From positions 62,001 through 126,000 of the forward strand of contig NZ_JAJJJF010000006.1 in assembly GCF_022458745.1 (NCBI RefSeq): a DNA stretch of 64,000 nucleotides, read 5' to 3'. Both the position numbers and the translations under genes were made by a program. Below, in pieces: positions 8,489 to 16,635 of this stretch. The notes beneath the pieces were generated by a model. The model did not search any database. It saw nothing but the letters and a program-made list of their open reading frames with translations, and was not told the DNA's origin. Positions within the stretch are counted from its first letter, which is position 1, and every line of letters begins with the position of its first letter. The stretch is from Bacillus piscicola. Lineage in GTDB: Bacteria; Bacillota; Bacilli; Bacillales; Marinococcaceae.

Positions 8489-8545
8489 AGGCAAAGGCGC
8501 CTTGTACAGCGGTCACATGGCCGCCTGTATGAGGCGCTTTTTTTA
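8489..8545 (+). promoter_or_regulatory. EutV antitermination leader upstream of eutA
   Basis: AGGC (8489-8492), loop AAAGGC (8493-8498) and GCCT (8499-8502) form the ANTAR-type hairpin. The competing terminator uses GCGCCT (8497-8502) with AGGCGC (8532-8537), and TACAG (8505-8509) with CTGTA (8525-8529), and ends in a T-tract at 8538-8544. The hairpin sequence is nearly the same as in the eutB1 leader (AAAGGCGCCT in both). It gates the long eutA-to-mdh transcript. Confidence 0.8.
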
Positions 8546-8585
8546 CAAGAGTGGGTTTAATGCTTGCGGAGGTGGTGTACGGTTT

Positions 8586-10028
8586 ATGAGAAATTCCAAA
8601 GCAGCAGAAGAAATCATAAGTGTCGGTATAGATATTGGGACAAGTACTACAAAGCTTGTTATCAGCAGATTTTCCCTTATGAACATGGCAGGTACCTCAC
8701 ATGTTCCGCGCATTGAAATTATTGACAAAGAAGTCATTTACGAAAGTCCGATTTTCCGCACACCCCTTCTTTCTGCGACTGAAATTGATATGAATGAAGT
8801 GGAAAAGTTAGTCGTATCTCAATACGAAAAAGCAGGTATTTCAGCAGAGGAAATTAAGACAGGCGCCGTTATTATTACGGGGGAGACTGCGACGAAGAGT
8901 AACGCCCAGGAGATGATTCATCATCTTTCCGATCACGCCGGTGAATTTTTAGTGGCAACTGCCGGCCCGGACTTGGAAGGGATTATCGCAGCTAAAGGAT
9001 CAGGCGCACACGCATATTCGGAGGAGTTCAACAAAACGATTGCCAATATTGATATTGGCGGCGGCACTGCCAATACGGCCGTTTATCGTAATGGTGAACT
9101 GCTTGGTACGTGCACTCTCCATATAGGCGGAAAGTTGATAGAGATGAGAGACGATAGGATTCAATATATTTCTCCTGCTCTCGAAAATGTGTGCAGCCGT
9201 CTGGGAGTCTCCCTTGAGATCGGCAGCCTTTATGCAGAATTAGATAGTAAGAAGATTACGGATTATATGGCTTCTGTTATTGCGCGTATGCTTCGAAAAG
9301 AATTGACCGATGCTGATAAGGATCTGTTGCTGGGGCACGAACCGAGCTGGGAAGGGAATATTGACACGATCATGTTCTCAGGAGGCGTCTCCGAATGTAT
9401 ATACAAGCTCGAGAAAAATGATGAGGAAGCACGTGCCATGTACGGAGATATCGGTATGCTGCTGGCTTCTTCGCTGACAGGGAGCACAGATTTGTCGGAA
9501 TGGCAGTGGCTTGCTCCGAATGAAACGGTCCGTGCTACCGTTTTAGGGGCGGGAACACAGACAACTGAAATCAGCGGTGTGACCATTCAAGTCGACACAG
9601 ACGTACTGCCGCTAAAGAATTTACCGGTCTATAATATTGATTTTACTAACGATTTTGAGCACGGTATGCAGAAATTGCCTGCTTTGATCGAAGAAGGGGT
9701 ACAAATATTCGACCCGAATCGAGAAGGGCAGAATTTTGCTTTATACTTATCGGATGTTCCACTTATTGGTTTCCGGGATATTCAAAGATTAGCCCGGACG
9801 ATAGTGGAGGCTGCTCAGAAGAAGCCAGTACCGAGGCAGCCGCTAGTCATCGTCCTGGAACGTGATCTCGCAAAGGCATTAGGGCAGACGATTAATACAC
9901 AGTATAAAGAGCAAAGTGCGGTCTGTGTTGATCAGATCCGAGTCGAACACGGAGATTACCTGGATATCGGCAGACTACTGCAATCAGGGGTCGTGCCGGT
10001 AGTAGTGAAGACATTGGCGTTTCACTAA
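8586..10028 (+). CDS. eutA: Ethanolamine ammonia-lyase reactivating factor EutA
   Basis: EutA (480 aa) is an ATP-dependent chaperone-like reactivase that releases damaged cobalamin from ethanolamine ammonia-lyase. The actin/Hsp70-type fold shows the phosphate-1 loop GIDIGTSTTKLV near residue 14, ANIDIGGGTANTAVY in the middle, and IMFSGGVSECIY further on. ATG 8586 is chosen because it begins the conserved region behind GGAGGTGG; the upstream extension from 8502 lies inside the terminator leader. With two lyases in the locus, it may serve one or both. Confidence 0.95.
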   Translation: MRNSKAAEEIISVGIDIGTSTTKLVISRFSLMNMAGTSHVPRIEIIDKEVIYESPIFRTPLLSATEIDMNEVEKLVVSQYEKAGISAEEIKTGAVIITGETATKSNAQEMIHHLSDHAGEFLVATAGPDLEGIIAAKGSGAHAYSEEFNKTIANIDIGGGTANTAVYRNGELLGTCTLHIGGKLIEMRDDRIQYISPALENVCSRLGVSLEIGSLYAELDSKKITDYMASVIARMLRKELTDADKDLLLGHEPSWEGNIDTIMFSGGVSECIYKLEKNDEEARAMYGDIGMLLASSLTGSTDLSEWQWLAPNETVRATVLGAGTQTTEISGVTIQVDTDVLPLKNLPVYNIDFTNDFEHGMQKLPALIEEGVQIFDPNREGQNFALYLSDVPLIGFRDIQRLARTIVEAAQKKPVPRQPLVIVLERDLAKALGQTINTQYKEQSAVCVDQIRVEHGDYLDIGRLLQSGVVPVVVKTLAFH

Positions 10029-10050
10029 TGTTTGAAAGGGGGGCTTTGCG

Positions 10051-11418
10051 TTGAAACTTAGTGCCACACACTTAGGCAAAACATATCAATTTTCAACTTT
10101 AAAGGATCTGTTCGCAAAAGCAAACGAAGAGAAATCAGGAGACAGGCTGGCGGGAATAGCGGCGGAAACTGTGCAGGAAAGAATTGCTGCTAAAGAAGTA
10201 CTTAGTGAATTGACGCTTGCTGATATCCGTAATAACCCGCTCGTGCCTCCCGAGGAAGATGAAGTTTCCCGTTTAATTGATGGGCAGGTCAATGAGAAAA
10301 TCTACAGTACCATAAAGAATTGGTCTGTCGCAGAGTTGAGAGAATATATACTGGCAACTGAAACAGGGAGCGAACAGCTGAAAAGGATCAGCCGAGGCTT
10401 AACGAGCGAAATGATCGCAGCTTCTGCCAAGTTAATGTCAAACTTAGACTTAGTTCATGCGGCAAATAAACTTGAAATTCTTACGAAATGCAACATTACG
10501 ATTGGCCACAAAGGGACACTTACATCACGGCTTCAGCCGAACCACCCGACTGATAATGTTGAAGGCATGATGGCTTCGTTAAAAGAGGGACTTTCATATG
10601 GGATCGGAGACGCCGTTATTGGTATCAATCCGGTTGATGATTCCGTTGAGAGCGTCAAACGTTTACTCCATGCTACCCATGATTTCATTGAGGAATGGGA
10701 AATACCGACGCAAAACTGTGTGTTGGCCCATGTTACCGCACAAATGCGGGCCATTGAACAAGGGGCCCCTGCCGATATGATTTTCCAAAGTATTGCCGGT
10801 ACCGAAAAGGCGAATCGTTCATTCGGGATTACTGCTTCTCTTTTAGAGGAAGCAAATGAACTTGCCCGTCTGCAAGGGACAGGCACGGGACCTCAACGGC
10901 TTTACTTTGAAACCGGACAGGGGTCTGAACTTTCAGCAGAGGCTCATCACGGTGTCGATCAGATGACTCTTGAATCACGCAATTACGGGTTTGCCAGATG
11001 TTATGATCCGTACATTGTAAATACTGTCGTAGGCTTTATCGGTCCTGAGTATTTGTATAATAATAAACAAGTTATTCGTGCCGGTTTAGAAGATCATTTC
11101 ATGGGTAAAATGCACCTTATTCCAATGGGGGTTGACATTTGTTATACAAATCACGCGAAAGTTGACCAAAATGACATTGAGGATTTAGGTATACTGCTTA
11201 CGGCAGCAGGAGTGAACTTCATCATCGCAACACCGATGGGCGATGACTGTATGTTAAATTATCAGTCTATGAGCTTCCATGACGTGGCGACGATCAGGCA
11301 GACATTGAATAAGCGTCCTGCTCCGCAATTTGAAGAATGGCTTCACAAGATGGAAATTATAGAAGCAGATGGCACCCTAAGTAAGCGTGCCGGTGATGCT
11401 ACCATCTTTTCCAAGTAG
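10051..11418 (+). CDS. eutB: Ethanolamine ammonia-lyase large subunit, canonical copy (paralogue 2)
   Basis: This 455-aa EutB starts with TTG at 10051 behind GAAAGGGGGG. All substrate-contact residues known for the E. coli enzyme are present in the same numbering: R160, Q162 (TSRLQPNHPTD), N193 (GDAVIGINP), E287 (YFETGQGSE) and D362 (MGVDICYTNHA). It should therefore be the working AdoCbl-dependent lyase that yields acetaldehyde and ammonia. It is clearly a distant paralogue of EutB1 at 1725, with the same length and ungapped alignment over most of the chain. It lies between its reactivase EutA and eutC2, the usual eutABC order. Confidence 0.96.
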   Translation: MKLSATHLGKTYQFSTLKDLFAKANEEKSGDRLAGIAAETVQERIAAKEVLSELTLADIRNNPLVPPEEDEVSRLIDGQVNEKIYSTIKNWSVAELREYILATETGSEQLKRISRGLTSEMIAASAKLMSNLDLVHAANKLEILTKCNITIGHKGTLTSRLQPNHPTDNVEGMMASLKEGLSYGIGDAVIGINPVDDSVESVKRLLHATHDFIEEWEIPTQNCVLAHVTAQMRAIEQGAPADMIFQSIAGTEKANRSFGITASLLEEANELARLQGTGTGPQRLYFETGQGSELSAEAHHGVDQMTLESRNYGFARCYDPYIVNTVVGFIGPEYLYNNKQVIRAGLEDHFMGKMHLIPMGVDICYTNHAKVDQNDIEDLGILLTAAGVNFIIATPMGDDCMLNYQSMSFHDVATIRQTLNKRPAPQFEEWLHKMEIIEADGTLSKRAGDATIFSK

Positions 11419-11430
11419 GAGGTGCAAGTA

Positions 11431-12438
11431 ATGGATCTGGATCCAACTCTAGTAGAAAAGGTGACCAAGTTAGTACTATCGAAGTTAGAAGAACCAACGT
11501 CCAATGAACCATCTACCGAAGAACAAGAAGTTAAAATATGGAATCATCAAACGGCTTCTCCGGAAGCAACGACAATTTCTTCTTCTGCCAAGGAAGAAAA
11601 CGTGGATGGAAATGTCGCATTTTCACCGTTCCCTACCGAAGGCCGGACGGTTAAGCGGGTAAAAGAGCCTGCGGAATCATCTGATCATGGTCATCCACAT
11701 AAGAAGCACAACGTTAAGCAGGAAGAGGCTCCAAGTGATGAGTTAAAAGAGCTAATGAGTAAGACACCTGCCCGTATTGGAGTCGGGAGAGTCGGACCGC
11801 GACCAAAGACGAATACGTGGCTGAAGTTCCGCTATGATCATGCTGCAGCAGTTGATGCGGTGTCTGGAGAAGTCACTGGGTCTATTTTAGACTCATTGAA
11901 GCTTTTTACCGTGCAGACGAAGGTGACGGATAACGACATCTATATCCGCCGCCCTGACTACGGAAGACGTCTCTCCGATGAAGCGAAAAAGCTGATCAAA
12001 GAAACGTGTAAATTTCAGCCCGAAGTACAAATTATTGTCTCTGACGGTCTGAGTTCAAAAGCGGTTGAAGAAAATGTAGAAGACGTTTACCTGTCTCTCG
12101 AACAATCCCTTAATAGTTTAGGGTTTGACGTCGGCACCCCATTTTACATTGAAAAAGGAAGAGTTGCTGTTATGGATGACGTTGGGGAATTGCTGCAACC
12201 GAGAGTAGTCATTTTATTAATAGGTGAACGGCCGGGACTTGTCAGTGCTGAATCTCTCAGTGCTTATATGTGTTACGAGCCGAGGCACGGGACGATCGAG
12301 GCAGATCGAATGGTCGTCTCCAACATTCACAGCGGCGGTATCCCGCCCGTAGAAGCGGGAGCTTATCTTGGAAGCGTCGTCGAGAAAATAATGAAATATG
12401 AAGCGAGCGGTGTTTCGCTTGTCCAAAAGGAACAATAG
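11431..12438 (+). CDS. eutC: Ethanolamine ammonia-lyase small subunit with long N-terminal linker
   Basis: EutC2 (335 aa) is about 40-50 residues longer than a standard EutC. ATG 11431 is well placed behind GGAGGT. Residues about 5-22 (PTLVEKVTKLVLSKLEE) form an amphipathic helix like an encapsulation peptide. About 85 residues of low-complexity polar linker, rich in E, S, T, K and H, follow before the conserved core starts at MSKTPARIGVGRVGPR. The core contains IIVSDGLSSKAVEEN, LLIGERPGLVSAES and GGIPPVEAGAYLGS. It pairs with the canonical EutB2 immediately upstream. Confidence 0.95.
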   Translation: MDLDPTLVEKVTKLVLSKLEEPTSNEPSTEEQEVKIWNHQTASPEATTISSSAKEENVDGNVAFSPFPTEGRTVKRVKEPAESSDHGHPHKKHNVKQEEAPSDELKELMSKTPARIGVGRVGPRPKTNTWLKFRYDHAAAVDAVSGEVTGSILDSLKLFTVQTKVTDNDIYIRRPDYGRRLSDEAKKLIKETCKFQPEVQIIVSDGLSSKAVEENVEDVYLSLEQSLNSLGFDVGTPFYIEKGRVAVMDDVGELLQPRVVILLIGERPGLVSAESLSAYMCYEPRHGTIEADRMVVSNIHSGGIPPVEAGAYLGSVVEKIMKYEASGVSLVQKEQ

Positions 12439-12450
12439 GAGGATGACAGA

Positions 12451-13104
12451 ATGAAGCTGCCACCAATTCATGCTGACCTGCTAGCTGCCCGGGTCATCCC
12501 TAATGTAGACGGAGCTCTTGCTTCCCAATTGGATCTTAATCCAAACCACCGCAGCCTTGCTATGTTCACAGTCACACTTGACGACGTAGGGGTTACAGCC
12601 TTGGATGAAGCGACGAAACGGGCAGATGTGGAAGTTGCATATGCCAGATCTTTTTACGCCGGGGCCGATCACGCGTCCGGTCCTTTATCCGGTGAATTCA
12701 TCGGCATCTTATCAGGTCCGAACCCGGATGAAGTGAAAAGTGGATTAGATGCAGCCATTCAAACGGTAGAATATGATGCCTACTTTGAAGCTCTTAACGA
12801 TGAAAAGACACACTGCCTTTTCGCTCACGTTGTCGCGAGGACAGGGTCCTTTTTATCGAAAGAAGCAGGGATTGAGCAAGGGGAACCCCTCGCCTATTTA
12901 ATCGCACCTCCTCTTGAAGCGATGTACGGATTGGATGCTGCTTTAAAAGCTGCCGACGTTCAGCTCGTAACGTTTTACGGGCCACCGACCGAAACGAACT
13001 TTGGCGGCGGGCTTCTGACAGGAACGCAATCCGCTTGTAAAGCAGCGGCGGATGCTTTTCGAGACTCTGTGATGGATACGGCACAGGATCCCAAACGTTA
13101 TTAG
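12451..13104 (+). CDS. eutL: Microcompartment shell protein EutL (tandem BMC domain)
   Basis: EutL (217 aa) forms pseudohexameric trimers whose central pore is thought to gate metabolites. The opening LLAARVIPNVDGALA and the FIGILSGPNPDEV, FAHVVARTGSFLS and PPTETNFGGGLLTG segments are typical. A GGAGGATGACAG ribosome site precedes ATG 12451. It follows eutC2 with a 12-bp gap and leads into eutE. Confidence 0.96.
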   Translation: MKLPPIHADLLAARVIPNVDGALASQLDLNPNHRSLAMFTVTLDDVGVTALDEATKRADVEVAYARSFYAGADHASGPLSGEFIGILSGPNPDEVKSGLDAAIQTVEYDAYFEALNDEKTHCLFAHVVARTGSFLSKEAGIEQGEPLAYLIAPPLEAMYGLDAALKAADVQLVTFYGPPTETNFGGGLLTGTQSACKAAADAFRDSVMDTAQDPKRY

Positions 13105-13119
13105 GAAGGAGTGTTGGAA

Positions 13120-14655
13120 GTGGATTTTGATCGTGATTTGCAATCGATCCAAGAGATGAGAACGGCTGTGCAAAGAGCAAAGACAGCACAAAAGACGTAC
13201 AGCCGTTACACACAGGAACAGGTCGATAAAATCGTAAAACATGTAGCGAATGTTGCCTATAAAGAAGCAGGTTCTCTAGCTCAGTTAGCTGTTGAAGAAA
13301 CCGGCATGGGCGTCGTAGAACATAAGAAGATTAAAAATGAAGTAGGCTCATGGGATGTATATGAAACGATTAAAGATGAAAAAACGGTAGGGGTTATCCG
13401 TGAAGATCGGGCTAACAAAGTCAAGGAGATTGCTTATCCGTTTGGTGTCATTGCCGGTATTATACCGACAACAAATCCGACTTCAACGGCTATTTTCAAA
13501 ACATTAATTTCCTTGAAAACACGGAATGCTATTGTAGTCAGTCCTCACCCGCGTGCGGTGAAATGTACAATAGAAGCCTTGAAAATTTGCAGCCAGGCTG
13601 CGGTGGAAGCAGGGGCCCCGGATGGCCTTGTCGGCTGGATCTCAAAACCGACGATGGGAGCTACGAATGAGCTTATGCATCATAATGATATCAACCTGAT
13701 ACTCGCCACAGGAGGCGGGGGTTTGGTGAAAGCTGCATATAGCTCAGGGAAACCAGCTTACGGGGTAGGCCCGGGGAATGTGCCGGTCTACATTGAGAAA
13801 ACTGCAAACGTGAAGCAGGCAGCCAAAATGATTGTCGACAGCAAGACCTTTGATAACGGAACGATTTGCGCAACCGAACAATCAATCGTTGTCGATCAAA
13901 ATGTAAAAGAGATGTCCGTCCGGGAGCTGAAAAACAACGGCGCCTACTTCGTGAATGCTTCTGAAAAAGCAAAACTTGAAGATATCATCTCGCCTATCCG
14001 AGGAAAGCTAAATCCTGATATAGTCGGCAAGCCGGCGAAAGTGATCGCGAGCATGGCTGGCATTGAAGTGCCAGAAGACACGCGTTTACTGATCGCGGAA
14101 GAAGACAAGATTGCGAAGGATGTACCATTTTCCATCGAGAAACTTGCACCTATTTTTGCGCTGTATACAGCTCGTGATGCAGATGAAGCAAAAGAGCTTT
14201 GCATAAAGCTTTTGGATCTGGGCGGCAGAGGTCACAGCTTTTCCATTCATACGAATGACGACAAAGTCGCTGATATGTATGGAGAAGAAATGCCTGTTTC
14301 CCGTGTAATGGTCAATACATTAGCTTCTGTCGGAGCAGTAGGTGGTACGACAGGACTCGAAGCATCCATGACTCTTGGATGCGGCTCATACGGCGGCAAC
14401 ATTACAGGTGATAATATTAGTGCCCGCCATTTGATTAACATCAAACGGCTCGCTTATGGGATTAAGGATGTCAACATCCCTCAGCCAAAAGGAAACTCAG
14501 GGCAGGAATCGTCATCTTCTGCAGCGAAACAAGATAATGTAGAAGAGATCGTCAGCGAAGTCATGAAAAATGTGAACACCACTGACAATGCGGTGGATCC
14601 AAATATGGTGTCTGCACTCGTGCAAGACGTTTTAAAAAAATATCAAAACCAATAA
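13120..14655 (+). CDS. eutE: Acylating acetaldehyde dehydrogenase EutE with C-terminal targeting tail
   Basis: EutE (511 aa) converts acetaldehyde, CoA and NAD+ to acetyl-CoA and NADH in the compartment lumen. GTG 13120 fits the GGAAGGAG site best, and DRDLQSIQEMR matches known EutE starts. The aldehyde dehydrogenase core has GIIPTTNPTSTAIFK, GPGNVPVYIEK and DNGTICATEQSI, where the Cys is the acyl-forming residue. After the core, a Ser/Gln-rich linker leads to two predicted amphipathic helices, DNVEEIVSEVMKNV and PNMVSALVQDVLKKY, at the extreme C-terminus. Encapsulation peptides are often N-terminal, so a doubled C-terminal one is notable. Confidence 0.95.
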   Translation: MDFDRDLQSIQEMRTAVQRAKTAQKTYSRYTQEQVDKIVKHVANVAYKEAGSLAQLAVEETGMGVVEHKKIKNEVGSWDVYETIKDEKTVGVIREDRANKVKEIAYPFGVIAGIIPTTNPTSTAIFKTLISLKTRNAIVVSPHPRAVKCTIEALKICSQAAVEAGAPDGLVGWISKPTMGATNELMHHNDINLILATGGGGLVKAAYSSGKPAYGVGPGNVPVYIEKTANVKQAAKMIVDSKTFDNGTICATEQSIVVDQNVKEMSVRELKNNGAYFVNASEKAKLEDIISPIRGKLNPDIVGKPAKVIASMAGIEVPEDTRLLIAEEDKIAKDVPFSIEKLAPIFALYTARDADEAKELCIKLLDLGGRGHSFSIHTNDDKVADMYGEEMPVSRVMVNTLASVGAVGGTTGLEASMTLGCGSYGGNITGDNISARHLINIKRLAYGIKDVNIPQPKGNSGQESSSSAAKQDNVEEIVSEVMKNVNTTDNAVDPNMVSALVQDVLKKYQNQ

Positions 14656-14672
14656 CCAGGGAGGAATTATAA

Positions 14673-14969
14673 ATGGCAAGAGAAATTAATGGAGCACTTG
14701 GAATGATCGAGACAAAAGGTTTGGTAGCATCTGTAGAAGCAGCAGACGCTATGGTAAAGGCAGCAAACGTGAACTTGATTGGAAAAGTACACGTAGGCGG
14801 CGGTATTGTCACAGTATTAGTAAGCGGGGATGTAGGCGCTGTGAAAGCAGCAACAGATGCAGGTAGTGCAGCAGCACAGCGTGTCGGTGAGCTTCTGTCT
14901 GTACACGTAATTCCTCGTCCTCACAATGAACTGGATGGTATCCTTCCAAAGATCGGAACGGACGCATAA
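14673..14969 (+). CDS. eutM: Major BMC shell hexamer protein EutM
   Basis: The 98-aa single-BMC-domain protein is of the EutM/PduA type that tiles the shell facets. It opens with [21 protein letters not shown] and contains the pore-loop-like region [23 protein letters not shown]. The C-terminus is short ([12 protein letters not shown]). A strong GGGAGGAA site precedes the ATG. It follows eutE by 17 bp. Confidence 0.96.
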   Translation: MAREINGALGMIETKGLVASVEAADAMVKAANVNLIGKVHVGGGIVTVLVSGDVGAVKAATDAGSAAAQRVGELLSVHVIPRPHNELDGILPKIGTDA

Positions 14970-15028
14970 TCCCTCTTTCCGCTACTGACTAAAAGTGCAA
15001 TCAGTGCAGAGAAAGGAAGGACCAGCCT

Positions 15029-15682
15029 ATGATGGAACGTGACACTCGCCAAATTGTAGAAGAAGTAGTGAAACAACTAATGGAAAGTAACAGCACCGCG
15101 TCAGAGATCCCTATTGGGGTCTCTGCGCGGCACTGTCATTTAACGCGAAAAGACTTGGATACGTTGTTTGGTCCAGGTTATGAATTAACTAAAAAAGTCG
15201 ATTTATCCCAACCTGGCCAGTTTGCCGCTAATGAAACGGTAACGATTGCGGGCCCGAAAGGAAGCATTTCAAAAGTTCGCATTCTCGGACCTTTACGGAA
15301 GGCTTCACAAGTTGAAATCAGTAAGACTGATACATTTACGCTCGGTTTAAAACCACCTGTCCGTGAGTCAGGTAATATATCCGGCTCTTCTCCTGTCACA
15401 TTAGTAGGTCCAAAGGGTAGTGTGTACTTGCAAGAAGGCTTGATTATCGCACAAACGCATATTCATATGACACCGAAAGATGCAGATCGATTTCGTGTAG
15501 ATAATGGTGATCTTGTAAGTGTGGCATGTAAAAATGCCCATCGTTCCATTCGCTTTGAGAATGTCCTTATCCGTACATCTCCAAAGTACAAACTGGAAAT
15601 GCATATTGACACGGATGAGGCAAACGCAGGATTAATTGAAACCGGGGACACGGGAACACTGTTCAAGACAGGAGAATCTTAA
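15029..15682 (+). CDS. pduL: Phosphotransacylase PduL
   Basis: PduL (217 aa) converts acetyl-CoA to acetyl phosphate and regenerates CoA inside the microcompartment; here it replaces EutD. The N-terminal helix TRQIVEEVVKQLMESN resembles an encapsulation peptide. The two zinc-site regions are visible as GVSARHCHLT and AQTHIHMTPKDA. Starts at 15029 and 15032 are both ATG; 15029 has the better 8-base spacing from AAGGAAGG. The next gene begins two bases after the stop codon. Confidence 0.95.
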   Translation: MMERDTRQIVEEVVKQLMESNSTASEIPIGVSARHCHLTRKDLDTLFGPGYELTKKVDLSQPGQFAANETVTIAGPKGSISKVRILGPLRKASQVEISKTDTFTLGLKPPVRESGNISGSSPVTLVGPKGSVYLQEGLIIAQTHIHMTPKDADRFRVDNGDLVSVACKNAHRSIRFENVLIRTSPKYKLEMHIDTDEANAGLIETGDTGTLFKTGES

Positions 15683-15683
15683 T

Positions 15684-16334
15684 ATGGACCGGCGATTGAT
15701 TGAAGACATTGTCACGCAAGTCCTTGAGAAAATGGAGAAGCGGGAAAAACCGAAAAAACCCCCTCTACTTGCCATTCATCCTGCGTCCGCTGACATGGAG
15801 GCACAACTTGCTTTCTTAAACAGATATTGGAACGTCACCTTGGTTAACCCTGCTGATTATGCTGCACATTCTGCTCTAGTAGAGAGGGCCGTGTTTTTAG
15901 AGGTAGACCAAGATCTGTTAGTGAAGGGAGCTCTCGGCCTTGCGGACAGTCCTCAGAGTGTATTGTTTGCCGAGCTGATGACCGCGGGATGTTCCGTGCA
16001 CATGGTCCTGTCAAAGGCACTGCAGTGGATGGAAAACGCTGTTGTGGGATATCAGCATAATGCATATCGATTACACCTTCTGCAGTATAAAAAACAACTT
16101 GAGGAATTTGGTGTGCAGTTTACAACTATAGAAACGTTAAGACCGGCAAATAATATGCAACCAAGTGCTCACTCCGAACATGCAAATAGGTATCCGGATA
16201 AACTGCTGACACATCAAAAGGTAGAGACGTGGACAGGGAAACAGATTATCGTTTCAGCTGACACGATCATCACCCCTTTGGCACGAGATACGGCAAGAGA
16301 AATGGGGATAACAATCAGCATTTTGGAGTCATGA
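15684..16334 (+). CDS. Eut operon accessory protein of unknown function (TIGR02536-like)
   Basis: The 216-aa protein starts at ATG 15684 behind AGGAGAA inside the end of pduL. Its N-terminus, MDRRLIEDIVTQVLEKMEKR, is an amphipathic helix followed by a KPKKPP linker, again like an encapsulation peptide. The C-terminus ends with KQIIVSADTIITPLARDTA and GITI, a pattern I associate with a small uncharacterised family found in Firmicute eut operons. The middle has an alpha/beta flavodoxin-like feel, but no catalytic motif could be assigned. Position between pduL and eutN suggests a lumen protein of the compartment. Confidence 0.6.
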   Translation: MDRRLIEDIVTQVLEKMEKREKPKKPPLLAIHPASADMEAQLAFLNRYWNVTLVNPADYAAHSALVERAVFLEVDQDLLVKGALGLADSPQSVLFAELMTAGCSVHMVLSKALQWMENAVVGYQHNAYRLHLLQYKKQLEEFGVQFTTIETLRPANNMQPSAHSEHANRYPDKLLTHQKVETWTGKQIIVSADTIITPLARDTAREMGITISILES

Positions 16335-16347
16335 GGGGGAGGATGAC

Positions 16348-16635
16348 ATGGTAGTTGGTACAGTAGTTGGGAATATCTGGGCTACTCGAAAAGAAGATGA
16401 TTTAACCGGCCTCAAGTTTTTAGTCATTGAGCCCGAGCCTACCTACGCAGAAGCATCCAGCCGTTCTCGCTTTATTGCTGTGGACCGGATCGGTGCCGGA
16501 GTAGGAGATCAAGTGATGGTGACAAAAGGTACTTCTGCTTCGTTTATTAGCACGGAGTTTAAATTGCCTATTGATGCCGCGGTAATCGGAATTGTCGATT
16601 CGATCGAAGTAGAAAGAGGGGATGGTCGTGTCTAA
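16348..16635 (+). CDS. eutN: Microcompartment vertex protein EutN (CcmL/EutN family)
   Basis: The 95-aa protein is of the pentamer-forming CcmL/EutN family that closes the vertices of the polyhedral shell. It shows GTVVGNIWATRKEDDLTGLKFL at the start (a conserved beta-barrel strand pair), AVDRIGAGVGDQVMVTKG in the middle and PIDAAVIGIVDSIEV at the end. Its last codons overlap the next gene by 8 bp. Confidence 0.94.
   Translation: MVVGTVVGNIWATRKEDDLTGLKFLVIEPEPTYAEASSRSRFIAVDRIGAGVGDQVMVTKGTSASFISTEFKLPIDAAVIGIVDSIEVERGDGRV

Noticed and set aside
8502-8585. N-terminal extension of EutA
   Set aside because: It lies inside the terminator hairpin of the leader; the conserved region and ribosome site start at 8568-8586.
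14990-15028. Possible fourth EutV leader before pduL (CTGACT/ATCAG region)
   Set aside because: The stem is short with a large loop and there is no T-run or AAAGGY hexaloop.
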